The notes below the pieces were generated by a model, which saw only the letters and a program-made list of their open reading frames with translations, was not told the origin of the DNA and searched no databases. The position numbers and the translations under genes were made by a program. A stretch of 64,000 bases of DNA from Parapedobacter pyrenivorans_A (GTDB taxonomy: Bacteria; Bacteroidota; Bacteroidia; Sphingobacteriales; Sphingobacteriaceae). The first letter of the stretch is position 1, and every line of letters begins with the position of its first letter. Of this stretch, positions 52,968-61,728 are shown piece by piece. The stretch spans positions 310,001 to 374,000 of the forward strand of contig NZ_JBHEUZ010000002.1 in NCBI RefSeq assembly GCF_041925275.1, in the 5' to 3' direction.

Positions 52968-54914
52968 ATGAAAAAAGCAATGATTATCCTGTTTACCCTA
53001 GCTTGTGCGGCGGGGTTTTCCTATGCACAGGAGGGGGAGACCCAAGGGCGGGGTCTCAGTTTCCAGCCCGATTACCTATTCGAAGGGTCTGGTATGGCCC
53101 GTTGGAGCAAATTCGGAACGGCCGATTGGCGTGCTGAGCGTGGCGAATGGATAGTCAAGTCGACCGATACAACGGCCAGCCTGCTATTATTGGATCAGTC
53201 CTTCCAGGATGTGACGTTCAACACACTGGTGAAGATGGAGGGAGATGGAGAAGCGGGCGTGTTGCTTCGGCTCGAAAAAACGGACGGCGGTTGGAAGGGT
53301 ATCTTCGTCTCGTTGAAAAACGATGAATCGGCCGCATATGGATTGGTATTGGACAACAAAGGAAACGAACTGAATCGTACCCTATTGAGACGCGCAGGAG
53401 GGATGATGCGCGTGGCACCACCGCCCGATCCCAACGCTGCCCATTCATCCAATGGCAACCGTGAAGAAAGTTCGCGACAGCCAAACCGCAGCCGGGAGCA
53501 TGCAGGTCCGGTATTGCCCATTCCCCGACCGGAGACGGCTTTCCAGGTAAATGGATGGAACCAGCTGGAATGTGTGTTGGATATGAATATCCTAAGGGGG
53601 TTCATCAACGACGGAATTGGCCCCGGCGGTGCGGCGGATGTGGAGTTTGGCGAATATGGCCCCATCGCATTATACGTAAGGGGCAAAGCGGAGGTACGTT
53701 ACAAAGACTTCAAATACAAGGATCTCGCACTTCGGCATACACCTAAAGAAGCCACATCGGCCCGCTATGAAGTGCAGCAGCTAAGCGACATGTATTATTC
53801 GTTTAGCTCTGCGGCAGCAGATTTCAACAAGGACGGAATCATGGATGTCGTGGCCGGCCCCCATATTTATTATGGTCCGGATTATACTTCCTATCGCGAA
53901 ATTTTTCAAGGGGTGACGTACAATCCCTCCCAGCAATTTTCCGAAGTGAATTGCCAGTACGCCTATGATTTCAATGGTGACGGCTGGCAGGATGTGTTTT
54001 CTGCGGCACCATTTGGCCGCTTGTACATCAATCCCAAAGGGGAGTCCCGGCGTTGGGAAATGCATGCTGTTATCCCCGGCAACATCAACTCGGAAGTGAC
54101 CGTGTTTACGGATATTGATGGCGATGGCCGGCCTGAAATTGTATACGGAACCAGTGGCAACCGCGTGCTTAACTATGCAAAATTTGATCCGGCAGATCCT
54201 ACCCGGCCTTGGAAGTCTTATCCGGTGTCTGATGCCGGATATTATACGGCGCATGGCGTTGGTGTCGGCGATATCAACGGCGACGGCCGGCCAGATATTA
54301 CCAATCCCAATGGATGGTGGGAGCAGCCTGCGCAGCTCGATGCAAGTGCTCCTTGGGTATATCATCCCGTGGCTTTCGGGCGATATGGTCACCGCGGTGG
54401 CGGGATGGGCGGCAGTGTCATGGCGGTGTACGATGTGAACGGCGACGGATACAACGATGTCGTAACCAGTCTCAATGCACATGGCTTTGGTTTGGCGTGG
54501 TATGAACAACGGCGAGATGCATCGGGAACGATTGCGTTTACACGTCATATGATCATGGATGACTACTCGACCGAGAATGCCGGCGGGGTCACGTTTTCAC
54601 AGTTGCATGGTACCACATTTGCGGACATCGATGGTGATGGCATCCCCGATTTCATCGCTGGGAAGCGGTATTGGTCGCACCTGGATACACACCTCGACCC
54701 CGACCCCAGCGGTGCGGCAGTATTGTATTGTTTCCGGACGGTCCGTGATGTCCATGCACCCGGTGGTGCACGCTTTGAACCGGAACTGGTGCACAACCGT
54801 TCGGGCGCCGGATCTGACTTGCTAGCCGTCGATTTGAATGGTGACGGCAAGCTGGAAATCGTTTCTTCTACAAATCGGGGTACATTTATTTTTTGGAATA
54901 AAACGACTGATTAA
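52968..54914 (+). CDS. Secreted FG-GAP/VCBS repeat protein with DUF1080-like N-terminal domain
   Basis: A 648-residue exported protein (signal MKKAMIILFTLACAAGFSYAQ). Residues about 30-260 form a concanavalin-like domain similar to DUF1080 (FKYKDLAL at its end), with a charged low-complexity insert near 150-190. From about 275 there are FG-GAP blades with calcium-binding loops: DFNKDGIMDVVAG, DFNGDGWQDVFSA, DIDGDGRPEIVYG, DINGDGRPDITNP, DVNGDGYNDVVTS, DIDGDGIPDFIAG, DLNGDGKLEIVSS. This makes a seven-bladed propeller. It may bind or process carbohydrate in step with the PQQ enzyme; no catalytic residues are obvious. The start follows a strong CAGGGGG ribosome-binding site, 14 bp after the isomerase-like gene. 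Confidence 0.85.
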   Translation: MKKAMIILFTLACAAGFSYAQEGETQGRGLSFQPDYLFEGSGMARWSKFGTADWRAERGEWIVKSTDTTASLLLLDQSFQDVTFNTLVKMEGDGEAGVLLRLEKTDGGWKGIFVSLKNDESAAYGLVLDNKGNELNRTLLRRAGGMMRVAPPPDPNAAHSSNGNREESSRQPNRSREHAGPVLPIPRPETAFQVNGWNQLECVLDMNILRGFINDGIGPGGAADVEFGEYGPIALYVRGKAEVRYKDFKYKDLALRHTPKEATSARYEVQQLSDMYYSFSSAAADFNKDGIMDVVAGPHIYYGPDYTSYREIFQGVTYNPSQQFSEVNCQYAYDFNGDGWQDVFSAAPFGRLYINPKGESRRWEMHAVIPGNINSEVTVFTDIDGDGRPEIVYGTSGNRVLNYAKFDPADPTRPWKSYPVSDAGYYTAHGVGVGDINGDGRPDITNPNGWWEQPAQLDASAPWVYHPVAFGRYGHRGGGMGGSVMAVYDVNGDGYNDVVTSLNAHGFGLAWYEQRRDASGTIAFTRHMIMDDYSTENAGGVTFSQLHGTTFADIDGDGIPDFIAGKRYWSHLDTHLDPDPSGAAVLYCFRTVRDVHAPGGARFEPELVHNRSGAGSDLLAVDLNGDGKLEIVSSTNRGTFIFWNKTTD

Positions 54915-54944
54915 CAATTGGTTGTGATGGTAAGTGCCGGGACG

Positions 54945-54999
54945 TTAATCTTGTTAATCTTTTGTTAATTATTTGTTATGGGAATGCCTGTATCCTTGG
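54945..54999 (+). promoter_or_regulatory. Operator/promoter C: 11-bp-phased GTTAAT repeats plus -7-like box
   Basis: GTTAATC (54954), GTTAATT (54965) and GTTATGG (54976) are spaced exactly 11 bp; a further GTTAAT at 54945 is out of phase (9 bp). Nine base pairs after the third repeat is TATCCTTG (54992-54999), one mismatch from TAnnTTTG and with the same CTTG as operator B. It would start a transcript near 55006 with a roughly 240-nt leader before the SusC gene at 55245. Confidence 0.72.
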
Positions 55000-55050
55000 G
55001 AAAGCTTAAGAGGGGGCATAAGCGAACGGAGCAATTATAACTTTTTGATA

Positions 55051-55081
55051 CCCGCTACGGTTCAGTTTCCGGTACCGCGGG
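55051..55081 (+). other. Hairpin in SusC leader
   Basis: CCCGC (55051-55055) can pair with GCGGG (55077-55081), with CGGTACCG inside as a smaller palindrome. It is the first structure in the leader after operator C and stands 17 nt before the PPP-containing upstream ORF. Confidence 0.4.
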
Positions 55082-55097
55082 AATACATTTAAAACCA

Positions 55098-55139
55098 ATG
55101 ATGATGAAAACAACCAGTACTGAACCACCACCGACGTAG
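55098..55139 (+). promoter_or_regulatory. Upstream ORF encoding MMMKTTSTEPPPT (possible attenuation leader peptide)
   Basis: A 13-codon ORF in the SusC leader ends Pro-Pro-Pro-Thr-stop. Polyproline stretches slow ribosomes, and the TAG stop overlaps the first bases of a perfect 8-bp hairpin at 55138-55160. A ribosome stalled at PPP would therefore cover or free that hairpin. This makes a translation-coupled control element plausible. No SD is clear before the triple ATG, and the ORF could be chance. Confidence 0.4.
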
Positions 55140-55160
55140 TCTTGCTTTTTATGCAAGACT
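55138..55160 (+). other. Perfect 8-bp hairpin following the upstream ORF
   Basis: AGTCTTGC (55138-55145), loop TTTTTAT, GCAAGACT (55153-55160). A second, larger stem follows: ATCTGGGTA (55162-55170) with TACCCGGAT (55190-55198), one mismatch. There is no T tract after either, so they are more likely RNA regulatory or stability elements than terminators. Confidence 0.5.
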
Positions 55161-55244
55161 TATCTGGGTAAACCACCGTAATGGGACCGTACCCGGATAT
55201 CACCTAACAGCAATTGTTTAACCAATTAAGAACAGATTAATCTG

Positions 55245-58200
55245 ATGAAAAAATTAGCATACTTATATTTATTGATCATGCTTGCCCCGCTGTATGGCCT
55301 CGCCCAAACGCGGACCATTCAAGGGCAGGTAACCGACGCCCAGACCGGCGAGGCGCTGGCAGGCGTGAGCGTTGCCGCCAATACGGCGGGAGGTACACGG
55401 GTGGGGGCCACTTCTACAGACGAAACGGGAGCCTATCGGATCCAAGTATCTGGCGAAGCGACATCACTCGTATTTCAGTACGTCGGCAAAATCACCCTTA
55501 CCGAGGAAATCGGGGGCAGGAGTGCCATCAACGTCCAATTGGAGATGGACGCCGGGCAACTGGACGAAGTGGTTGTGGTGGGGTATACCACATCGACCAA
55601 GGCAACATTGACAGGAGCGGTGTCTACCATCAGTGGCCAGGACATGACCCGTACCAAAAACGAAAACGTGGTGAATATGCTTACCGGTAAAGTGCCGGGG
55701 GTGCGTGTGGTGCAGAAAAGCAGTGCACCGGGGGCATATGACACGCAGATCGATATCCGTGGGATGGGTGATCCGTTGTTCGTGATCGATGGGATTCCGC
55801 GTGATAAAGACTATTTCGCACGTATGGGTGCAGAAGAGATAGAAAGCGTTTCGGTACTGAAAGACGGAACGGCAGCGATCTACGGTTTGCGTGCGGCCAA
55901 TGGCGTGGTGCTGGTAACCACCAAAAGCGGTACTGCGCAAGGTGGAAAAGTAGACATCAACTTCAATACCAGTAGTTCCATACAACAGTTCCTGTACGTT
56001 CCCGAGGGCGTCAATGCAATAGATTACATGACGCTGAGGAACGAGCAGAACTGGCAGGATTTCGGCAAAAACTATGTGGTGCGTCAGGATCCAATATTCA
56101 GAGACGAACATTTTCAACCCTACCTTGACGGCACCAGACAGTCATACAACTGGATGGACCAAGTATTCCGAAAAACCACGCCCCAGTATGACAACAACCT
56201 GAGCGTAAATGGCGGTAGCGACAAACTACGCTACTACTTCACGTTGGGCCACCTAAAGCAGGAAGGCAACTACAAAAGTGGCGATTATTATTCAGAGCGT
56301 TGGAATATACGGACCAACATTGATGCACAGGTTACCAACCGGTTGAAAGCAAGGGTTTCGTTGGGCGGATTCCTAGTGAATACCACGCAACCCAATGGCA
56401 CGGGGTGGACAACCTACAAACTTTCCTGGTTAACCCGTCCGGATGCGCCTTTTTATGCAAATGATAATCCATTGTATCCCAATGGAGACGGAGATTTACT
56501 GCCCGAAAACGGTACGAACATGATGGTTCAGACCGATGCAGACTATGTAGGGTATAACTTGAACAGGGATCGGCGGTTCAACGGGACCTTACAATTGGAA
56601 TATCAGATTCCGGGCGTGGAAGGTTTGTCGGCGAAAGGATCATACGATTATGCGTTCCGACTGCCCGATTATCACAACTACAAACGTGCCTACAGTTTGT
56701 TCCGTTATAACCCAGACGCCGACACGTATTCGGCGATCCAGCGGAACACGCCGTCTGACGTGACCAGAGGCGTTAATTTCAACTTTGATACCAACATGCA
56801 GTTGGGGCTGTTCTACAACAAATCGTTTGGAGCGCACAACTTCAATAACTTCTTGGTTTACGAAGAAAACTATAGCACCTGGGATAGCTTCAGTGCCTAC
56901 CGCGAGTTGATGGTTAATTCGGAATACCTGTTTGCCGGGGAGGATAAAAACCAGCGCGCCACCGGTGGCGGAATAGGCGACCGGGCCAATAAATCGTTGA
57001 TTGGACAACTGGACTATAACTACGCATCCAAATACATGTTTGCGTTCAAATTCCGTTACGACGGCTCGTCCCGTTTCCCCGAGGGAAGCCGCTTTGGTTT
57101 CTTCCCCACCGCTTCTGTGGCATGGCGCCTGAGCGAAGAAAACTTCATGAAAGACAACCTGGCATTTGTGAGTGAGTTTAAGGTAAGAGGTTCTTATGGA
57201 GAGATGGGCGACGACAGTTCGGCGGGTAACTATCCGCCAACAACGGGTTATAACCTAGACGGAAATCAAATCGGATGGTTTTATGATGGTACATTAACCG
57301 GTGGCGTGTCACCGTCAAGCATCCCGAACCCGGACTTGACCTGGTATCGGATCAAATCTTATAACCTCGGATTGGACATCGGTGTATTGCAAAACAAGCT
57401 GAATGCTACCATTGACGTGTTTAGACGCGACCGTTCCGGCCTACTGGCAACGAGTGCGTCGGTAATTCCCGGTACGGTAGGGGCCAACCTACCCCAGGAA
57501 AACCTGAACGACGACCGTAACTTCGGTTATGAAGTGGCATTGGATTACCGCAACCGGGCAAGCGATGTGTTTTACTGGGTAAAGGGACAGATATCTGCAA
57601 CCAAACACATGCGGACGAAATGGCTCGAAACCCCAGCAGGCAACTCCTATGATCACTGGCGAAACCGCAGTAGCGGCCGTTACACCAATATCTGGTGGGG
57701 ACAGGAATCGGGCGGTATGTTTACCAATATCGAAGATATCCGCAACTTTGAACTCCCGATGGGACAGAACTCCCTTCCCGGCGATTGGTGGCTGGTTGAC
57801 TGGAACGAAGACGGTGTGATCAATGGTCAGGATGAACACCCCATCGCTACATATGGGCTTCCGGTATTTAACTACGGCATCTCGTTGGGGGCTTCGTGGA
57901 AAGGGTTTGATCTGGCCCTGGATTTCCAAGGTGCAAATGGTGTGTATGTGCAATATGCGGAGGTGCTGACCGAAGCATTGCCATTCGGCGGGCAGAATAC
58001 GTTGAGTTGGTTTATGGACAGGTGGCGCCCGGCAGATCCCAATGCCGATTATTTCCATCCGAATACGGAATGGATTCCCGGGTATTACCCCGTTACTGGC
58101 CATGACGGTCGCCGTAGCGGAACCAACGGTATTATGGACGCATCGTACATACGCTTAAAAACGGCTGAGCTTGGGTACACATTGCCAGATAAGTGGATGT

Positions 58201-58385
58201 CGAAAGTGGCGGTCAAGAACTTAAGGGTCTATGCGAGCGGGTATAACCTGTTGACTTTTACAGGGCTTGAAAATGTAGACCCCGAACGACCGGGTTCTGC
58301 AGGGGGTGCTTCATCCAATTACATCGACTTCTACAACTATCCGGTAAACAGAACATTTACAATCGGTGCAAGCGTTAAATTCTAA
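55245..58385 (+). CDS. SusC-family TonB-dependent transporter
   Basis: A complete 1046-residue SusC importer. It shows a signal peptide (YLYLLIMLAPLYGLAQ), the carboxypeptidase-like domain IQGQVTDAQTGEALAGVSVA, the TonB-box region LDEVVVVGYTTSTKATLTGA, the plug (IDIRGMGDPLFVIDGI, IYGLRAANGVVLVTTKS), the barrel motif YDGSSRFPEGSRFGFFPTAS and the terminal TIGASVKF. It opens the locus SusC-SusD-DUF3823-GH43-GH99-like. Expression probably starts at operator C, so it is placed in the same predicted regulon as the PQQ and GH99-like/GH95 operons. SusD follows by 13 bp. Confidence 0.96.
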   Translation: MKKLAYLYLLIMLAPLYGLAQTRTIQGQVTDAQTGEALAGVSVAANTAGGTRVGATSTDETGAYRIQVSGEATSLVFQYVGKITLTEEIGGRSAINVQLEMDAGQLDEVVVVGYTTSTKATLTGAVSTISGQDMTRTKNENVVNMLTGKVPGVRVVQKSSAPGAYDTQIDIRGMGDPLFVIDGIPRDKDYFARMGAEEIESVSVLKDGTAAIYGLRAANGVVLVTTKSGTAQGGKVDINFNTSSSIQQFLYVPEGVNAIDYMTLRNEQNWQDFGKNYVVRQDPIFRDEHFQPYLDGTRQSYNWMDQVFRKTTPQYDNNLSVNGGSDKLRYYFTLGHLKQEGNYKSGDYYSERWNIRTNIDAQVTNRLKARVSLGGFLVNTTQPNGTGWTTYKLSWLTRPDAPFYANDNPLYPNGDGDLLPENGTNMMVQTDADYVGYNLNRDRRFNGTLQLEYQIPGVEGLSAKGSYDYAFRLPDYHNYKRAYSLFRYNPDADTYSAIQRNTPSDVTRGVNFNFDTNMQLGLFYNKSFGAHNFNNFLVYEENYSTWDSFSAYRELMVNSEYLFAGEDKNQRATGGGIGDRANKSLIGQLDYNYASKYMFAFKFRYDGSSRFPEGSRFGFFPTASVAWRLSEENFMKDNLAFVSEFKVRGSYGEMGDDSSAGNYPPTTGYNLDGNQIGWFYDGTLTGGVSPSSIPNPDLTWYRIKSYNLGLDIGVLQNKLNATIDVFRRDRSGLLATSASVIPGTVGANLPQENLNDDRNFGYEVALDYRNRASDVFYWVKGQISATKHMRTKWLETPAGNSYDHWRNRSSGRYTNIWWGQESGGMFTNIEDIRNFELPMGQNSLPGDWWLVDWNEDGVINGQDEHPIATYGLPVFNYGISLGASWKGFDLALDFQGANGVYVQYAEVLTEALPFGGQNTLSWFMDRWRPADPNADYFHPNTEWIPGYYPVTGHDGRRSGTNGIMDASYIRLKTAELGYTLPDKWMSKVAVKNLRVYASGYNLLTFTGLENVDPERPGSAGGASSNYIDFYNYPVNRTFTIGASVKF

Positions 58386-58398
58386 GGAGATTACAATT

Positions 58399-60327
58399 AT
58401 GAAAAAGAGATTTATAGCATACATCGTACTTTTGGGAGGACTTGTTTTCTCTTGCCGGGACTTGAACCTGGAGCCAAAAGGGATGTTGGGTGAGCCCGAA
58501 CTCTTTGGTAACGAATTCGGGGTGAAGAAATACTTCGCAGGTTTGTATAACTACCTGCCCATTGAAGATTTCGTATATTATGCAAACAATGGTTACCGAC
58601 CAGGTAATTATTGGGAGGCAGGTAAGTTTAACCAGGGGAATATGAGCGGTGAGTTCTTCAATACCTGGATGGGGGTGGATAATGATGGGTTCGCGTACTG
58701 GCCTTACGACCGCATCCGCGAAGTAAATACCTTTATCGAAAACTTTCCGAACTATCGGGACAACTACGCCACCGATGTGCAGTTCAACAAATTAATGGGA
58801 GAAGCTCACTTCTTGCGTGCCTACTTCTATTTCGGGCTGGCCAAACGCTATGGTGGTGTCCCTATTATTAAGGAAGTCCAGAATCCATTGGCTTCGCCAG
58901 AAACGTTGGAAGTACCGCGCAGTACGGAATACGATACATGGAAATTTATCTACGAAGATCTGAGGTTTGCGATTGATAACATGACCGAGAGTAGCGAGGA
59001 CGGTCGTGCAAATAAGTACGTTGCCGCAGCGTTACTATCGCGTACGATGCTGTATGCGGGTTCGAATGCCAAATATACGCAGTACCTGGGGTTCCAGAAT
59101 GAAGCGGCCACACAGCTGGGCTTGGCTGGTATGGACCCTTCGCAGGCCAACGAGTTCTTCCAATATGCGGTCGATGCAGGGAAAACCGTAGAAGAAGGTC
59201 CTTACTCGTTATACACCCGGGGTTATCCGGATAAAGCAACCAATTTTGCCAACCTATTCTTGGATGGATCTTCTCCGGAAACAATTTTCATAAAAGATTA
59301 CGACATGACTAGCCCCGGCGACAATCGTTTACGTCATAGTTACGATGCATTGATGTCTCCATTGCCCGATATGTCGTCGTTTGTAGGTGCAAACAGCTTC
59401 CCACCGCTTGACTTCATGGAATTGTATGAAATGCCGGCTTATACCAATCCGGACGGAACCCCCGTGCGTTTTGACAGCCGTAACGATATCCGCAACGGAA
59501 TGGAACCGCGCATGAGGGGGACGATGTATTTTAACGGGGATGAATTGCGTGGGAAAACATTCAGTTTGCAGAGAGGTATTTACCGGAGTTTTAACGGCCT
59601 TGCAACAGACATACAGCGGGGAAGTAACGCGGCTCCGATCAACAGCGGTGGCAACCGTATCTTAGGCGGGCGCGGCTGGACCACGGAGATCGGCGGCGTA
59701 ACGCTGAACATTACTGGAGCCCACGGCGCTTTTGATGACCAAGGTGCGGAAAATAACGGTTTTGGTGCAGGTTTTATCCGCAAGTACGTAAACCCCGATA
59801 TGGCTACAAGCGATGTTCGTGAATATCGTAGCGACCAGCATTGGGTGGTTTTCCGGTTGGGCGAAATTTACCTGAATACGGCAGAAGCGCTCTACGAACT
59901 GGGGCAACGGGAAGAGGCTTTCGAATATATCGAAAAACTTCGTGACCGCGCAGGTGCTCAGGTCGTCCGTCCGGCAATTGATGTAACGACAACCAATATC
60001 GGTACCATCAATAACGCCAACTATCCGTATCAGATTGAGAAATCCCTGCAGTTTATACGCGATGAACGTGTACGTGAGCTGTATGCCGAAAACCATTGGT
60101 GGTGGGACCTGCGCCGCTGGCGGACGGCCGACCAGGTATTGAACCAGTTCCGTCACCGCTTCCTCAGCGCCTATTATGTAGCCGACGAAGGCAAGTACAT
60201 TTACCTGGATGAAGATAATAGGGATAACAGAAGTTGGACGGCTTCCAAACAGTGTTATTACGAACCGATTCCATGGGGAGAAATTGGCAAGAATGATAAG
60301 CTATTGCCACAGAACCCACTTTATTAA
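58399..60327 (+). CDS. SusD-family surface lipoprotein
   Basis: A 642-residue SusD homologue, longer than the others in the window. The lipoprotein signal is MKKRFIAYIVLLGGLVFSC with lipobox VFSC. Conserved parts are FLRAYFYFGLAKRYGGVPII, YLNTAEALYELGQREEAFEY, AGAQVVRPAI and the C-terminal RVRELYAENHWWWDLRRW. The start at 58399 follows AAGGAGA, one of the best ribosome-binding sites here. It is the partner of the SusC gene just upstream. Confidence 0.96.
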   Translation: MKKRFIAYIVLLGGLVFSCRDLNLEPKGMLGEPELFGNEFGVKKYFAGLYNYLPIEDFVYYANNGYRPGNYWEAGKFNQGNMSGEFFNTWMGVDNDGFAYWPYDRIREVNTFIENFPNYRDNYATDVQFNKLMGEAHFLRAYFYFGLAKRYGGVPIIKEVQNPLASPETLEVPRSTEYDTWKFIYEDLRFAIDNMTESSEDGRANKYVAAALLSRTMLYAGSNAKYTQYLGFQNEAATQLGLAGMDPSQANEFFQYAVDAGKTVEEGPYSLYTRGYPDKATNFANLFLDGSSPETIFIKDYDMTSPGDNRLRHSYDALMSPLPDMSSFVGANSFPPLDFMELYEMPAYTNPDGTPVRFDSRNDIRNGMEPRMRGTMYFNGDELRGKTFSLQRGIYRSFNGLATDIQRGSNAAPINSGGNRILGGRGWTTEIGGVTLNITGAHGAFDDQGAENNGFGAGFIRKYVNPDMATSDVREYRSDQHWVVFRLGEIYLNTAEALYELGQREEAFEYIEKLRDRAGAQVVRPAIDVTTTNIGTINNANYPYQIEKSLQFIRDERVRELYAENHWWWDLRRWRTADQVLNQFRHRFLSAYYVADEGKYIYLDEDNRDNRSWTASKQCYYEPIPWGEIGKNDKLLPQNPLY

Positions 60328-60349
60328 CTAACCTGTTGATATTCATATC

Positions 60350-61642
60350 ATGAAGAAAATAACATATATCATTTTAGGAATAATGGCGCTGTCGGCTACG
60401 TCTTGCTTGAAGACCGACAACTGGGATGCGCCGGATGCACGGATCCACGGGCGGATAATCGACTCGTACACGGGCGAGAATTTACTGTCATCGCAAGGCG
60501 ACTGGAGTATCCGTATATGGGAGAGAACGTGGACGGAATCCACGCCCAACAACCAATCGTTACCGGTAAAACAAGATGGTTCTTATAATAACAGCAAATT
60601 GTTTGCCGGAACGTATGACATGCTCCCCTATGGTGGCCCTTTCTGGCCGGTTGATACCGTGAAAGGCGTTGTGTTGGGCGGGAATACCGAACAGGACTTT
60701 ACCGTTACGCCCTATTTAAGGTTGACAGACTTTGAAGTATCGTTGAACGGTTTGAAACTGGTACTTAAATGTCGCCTGAATGCGCCCATCCGTGCCGGTC
60801 TGCCGAATCTGGTTGAGCTCAAGCCGTTCCTGAGCCTCACCACGTACAGTGGTGAATCAAACTACATCAATATCGGTGAATACAATAACCTCAGGAAACA
60901 GTTCAACAAATCGTGGCAGGACGAAGTGGGCGATGCCGAAACAAGCGGTGTTTACACCATTGGTCCGCTGCCTGTAAAGGCAGGTTATACATACTACGTC
61001 CGTTTGGGGGCCAACGTGAACGACGCAAACCGGAAATACAACTATACCGAAATCATCAAGGTAGAAGTTCCTGCAGATGCACAGAACAGCCCCGATGAGA
61101 TTCCGGATAATTTCCTGTCCAATGCACAGTGGCCCTTCAGCCGCGCGGAGTGGGACGGTAATCGGTGGGGTAATTTGTCGGGTGGCTGGGTAACGAATGC
61201 AGCCATGCGTACCCGCGGCGGCCGGGGCGGATACGATGGCGGCTGGGAAGGCCCAGACAATGACAAGCAAAGCCTGGGGTTTGAACGCTGGGGCGAAGGT
61301 GAAACACCCATCGAAAACGGCAAGCTCTATCAAACCGTGGATCTTCCTGCAGGCCAGTTTAGACTCACACTGAGTTTTGCTGGCGAAAACCCCATTATAA
61401 GTAATTCGGGTGGTGATCCGCGCTATATTGCTGTAGCTGCTGGTGAGACACTTCCCGATGTGGCCAACGTATCGTCGGCACTCGCTTCGGCAAGCTTTGC
61501 GGGCGTTGGCAACGATGGCAATGTAAGCGCCGAGTTTTCGCTGGCAGCCCCTACCAAGGTTTCAGCCGGTTTCGTGGTCAATTTTACGGGTACCGAGCAG
61601 AACGTAAGGCCTTCTTGGATCAAACTTGAAAAAATCGATTAA
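60350..61642 (+). CDS. DUF3823-type surface lipoprotein (SusE-position glycan-binding protein)
   Basis: A 430-residue lipoprotein. MKKITYIILGIMALSATSC carries the lipobox ATSC; the N-terminal DUF3823-like region (DARIHGRIIDSYTGENLL, VKQDGSYNNSKLFAGTYDML, FTVTPYLRLTDFEVSLNG) contains two beta-sandwich domains, and the C-terminal half (LYQTVDLPAGQFRLTLSFAG through FTGTEQNVRPSWIKLEKI) looks like a DUF5013/CBM-like sandwich. Proteins of this kind stand next to SusD and help hold glycans at the surface. It follows SusD by 22 bp. A strong terminator-like hairpin follows. Confidence 0.85.
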   Translation: MKKITYIILGIMALSATSCLKTDNWDAPDARIHGRIIDSYTGENLLSSQGDWSIRIWERTWTESTPNNQSLPVKQDGSYNNSKLFAGTYDMLPYGGPFWPVDTVKGVVLGGNTEQDFTVTPYLRLTDFEVSLNGLKLVLKCRLNAPIRAGLPNLVELKPFLSLTTYSGESNYINIGEYNNLRKQFNKSWQDEVGDAETSGVYTIGPLPVKAGYTYYVRLGANVNDANRKYNYTEIIKVEVPADAQNSPDEIPDNFLSNAQWPFSRAEWDGNRWGNLSGGWVTNAAMRTRGGRGGYDGGWEGPDNDKQSLGFERWGEGETPIENGKLYQTVDLPAGQFRLTLSFAGENPIISNSGGDPRYIAVAAGETLPDVANVSSALASASFAGVGNDGNVSAEFSLAAPTKVSAGFVVNFTGTEQNVRPSWIKLEKID

Positions 61643-61653
61643 TGGTTGGTTTA

Positions 61654-61690
61654 ATGGCTGCCCAGCACAACGTGCTGGGCAGCCATTTTC
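61654..61690 (+). terminator. Strong rho-independent terminator or attenuator between DUF3823 gene and GH43
   Basis: A perfect 15-bp stem, ATGGCTGCCCAGCAC (61654-61668) and GTGCTGGGCAGCCAT (61672-61686), with an AAC loop, is followed by TTT. It starts 12 bp after the DUF3823 stop. It should end most transcripts, so the two downstream glycosidases are probably expressed at a lower level by read-through or from an unseen promoter. Confidence 0.8.
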
Positions 61691-61728
61691 ATAGGAAAAA
61701 TGAATTGGAAAGGCATGGTTACGAAATA

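Noticed and set aside
61638..61657. ATTAATG and TTTAATGG before GH43 as a fourth phased operator
   Set aside because: Only two copies, spaced 12 bp rather than 11, overlapping a stop codon and the terminator stem, and no -7 box follows at the right distance.
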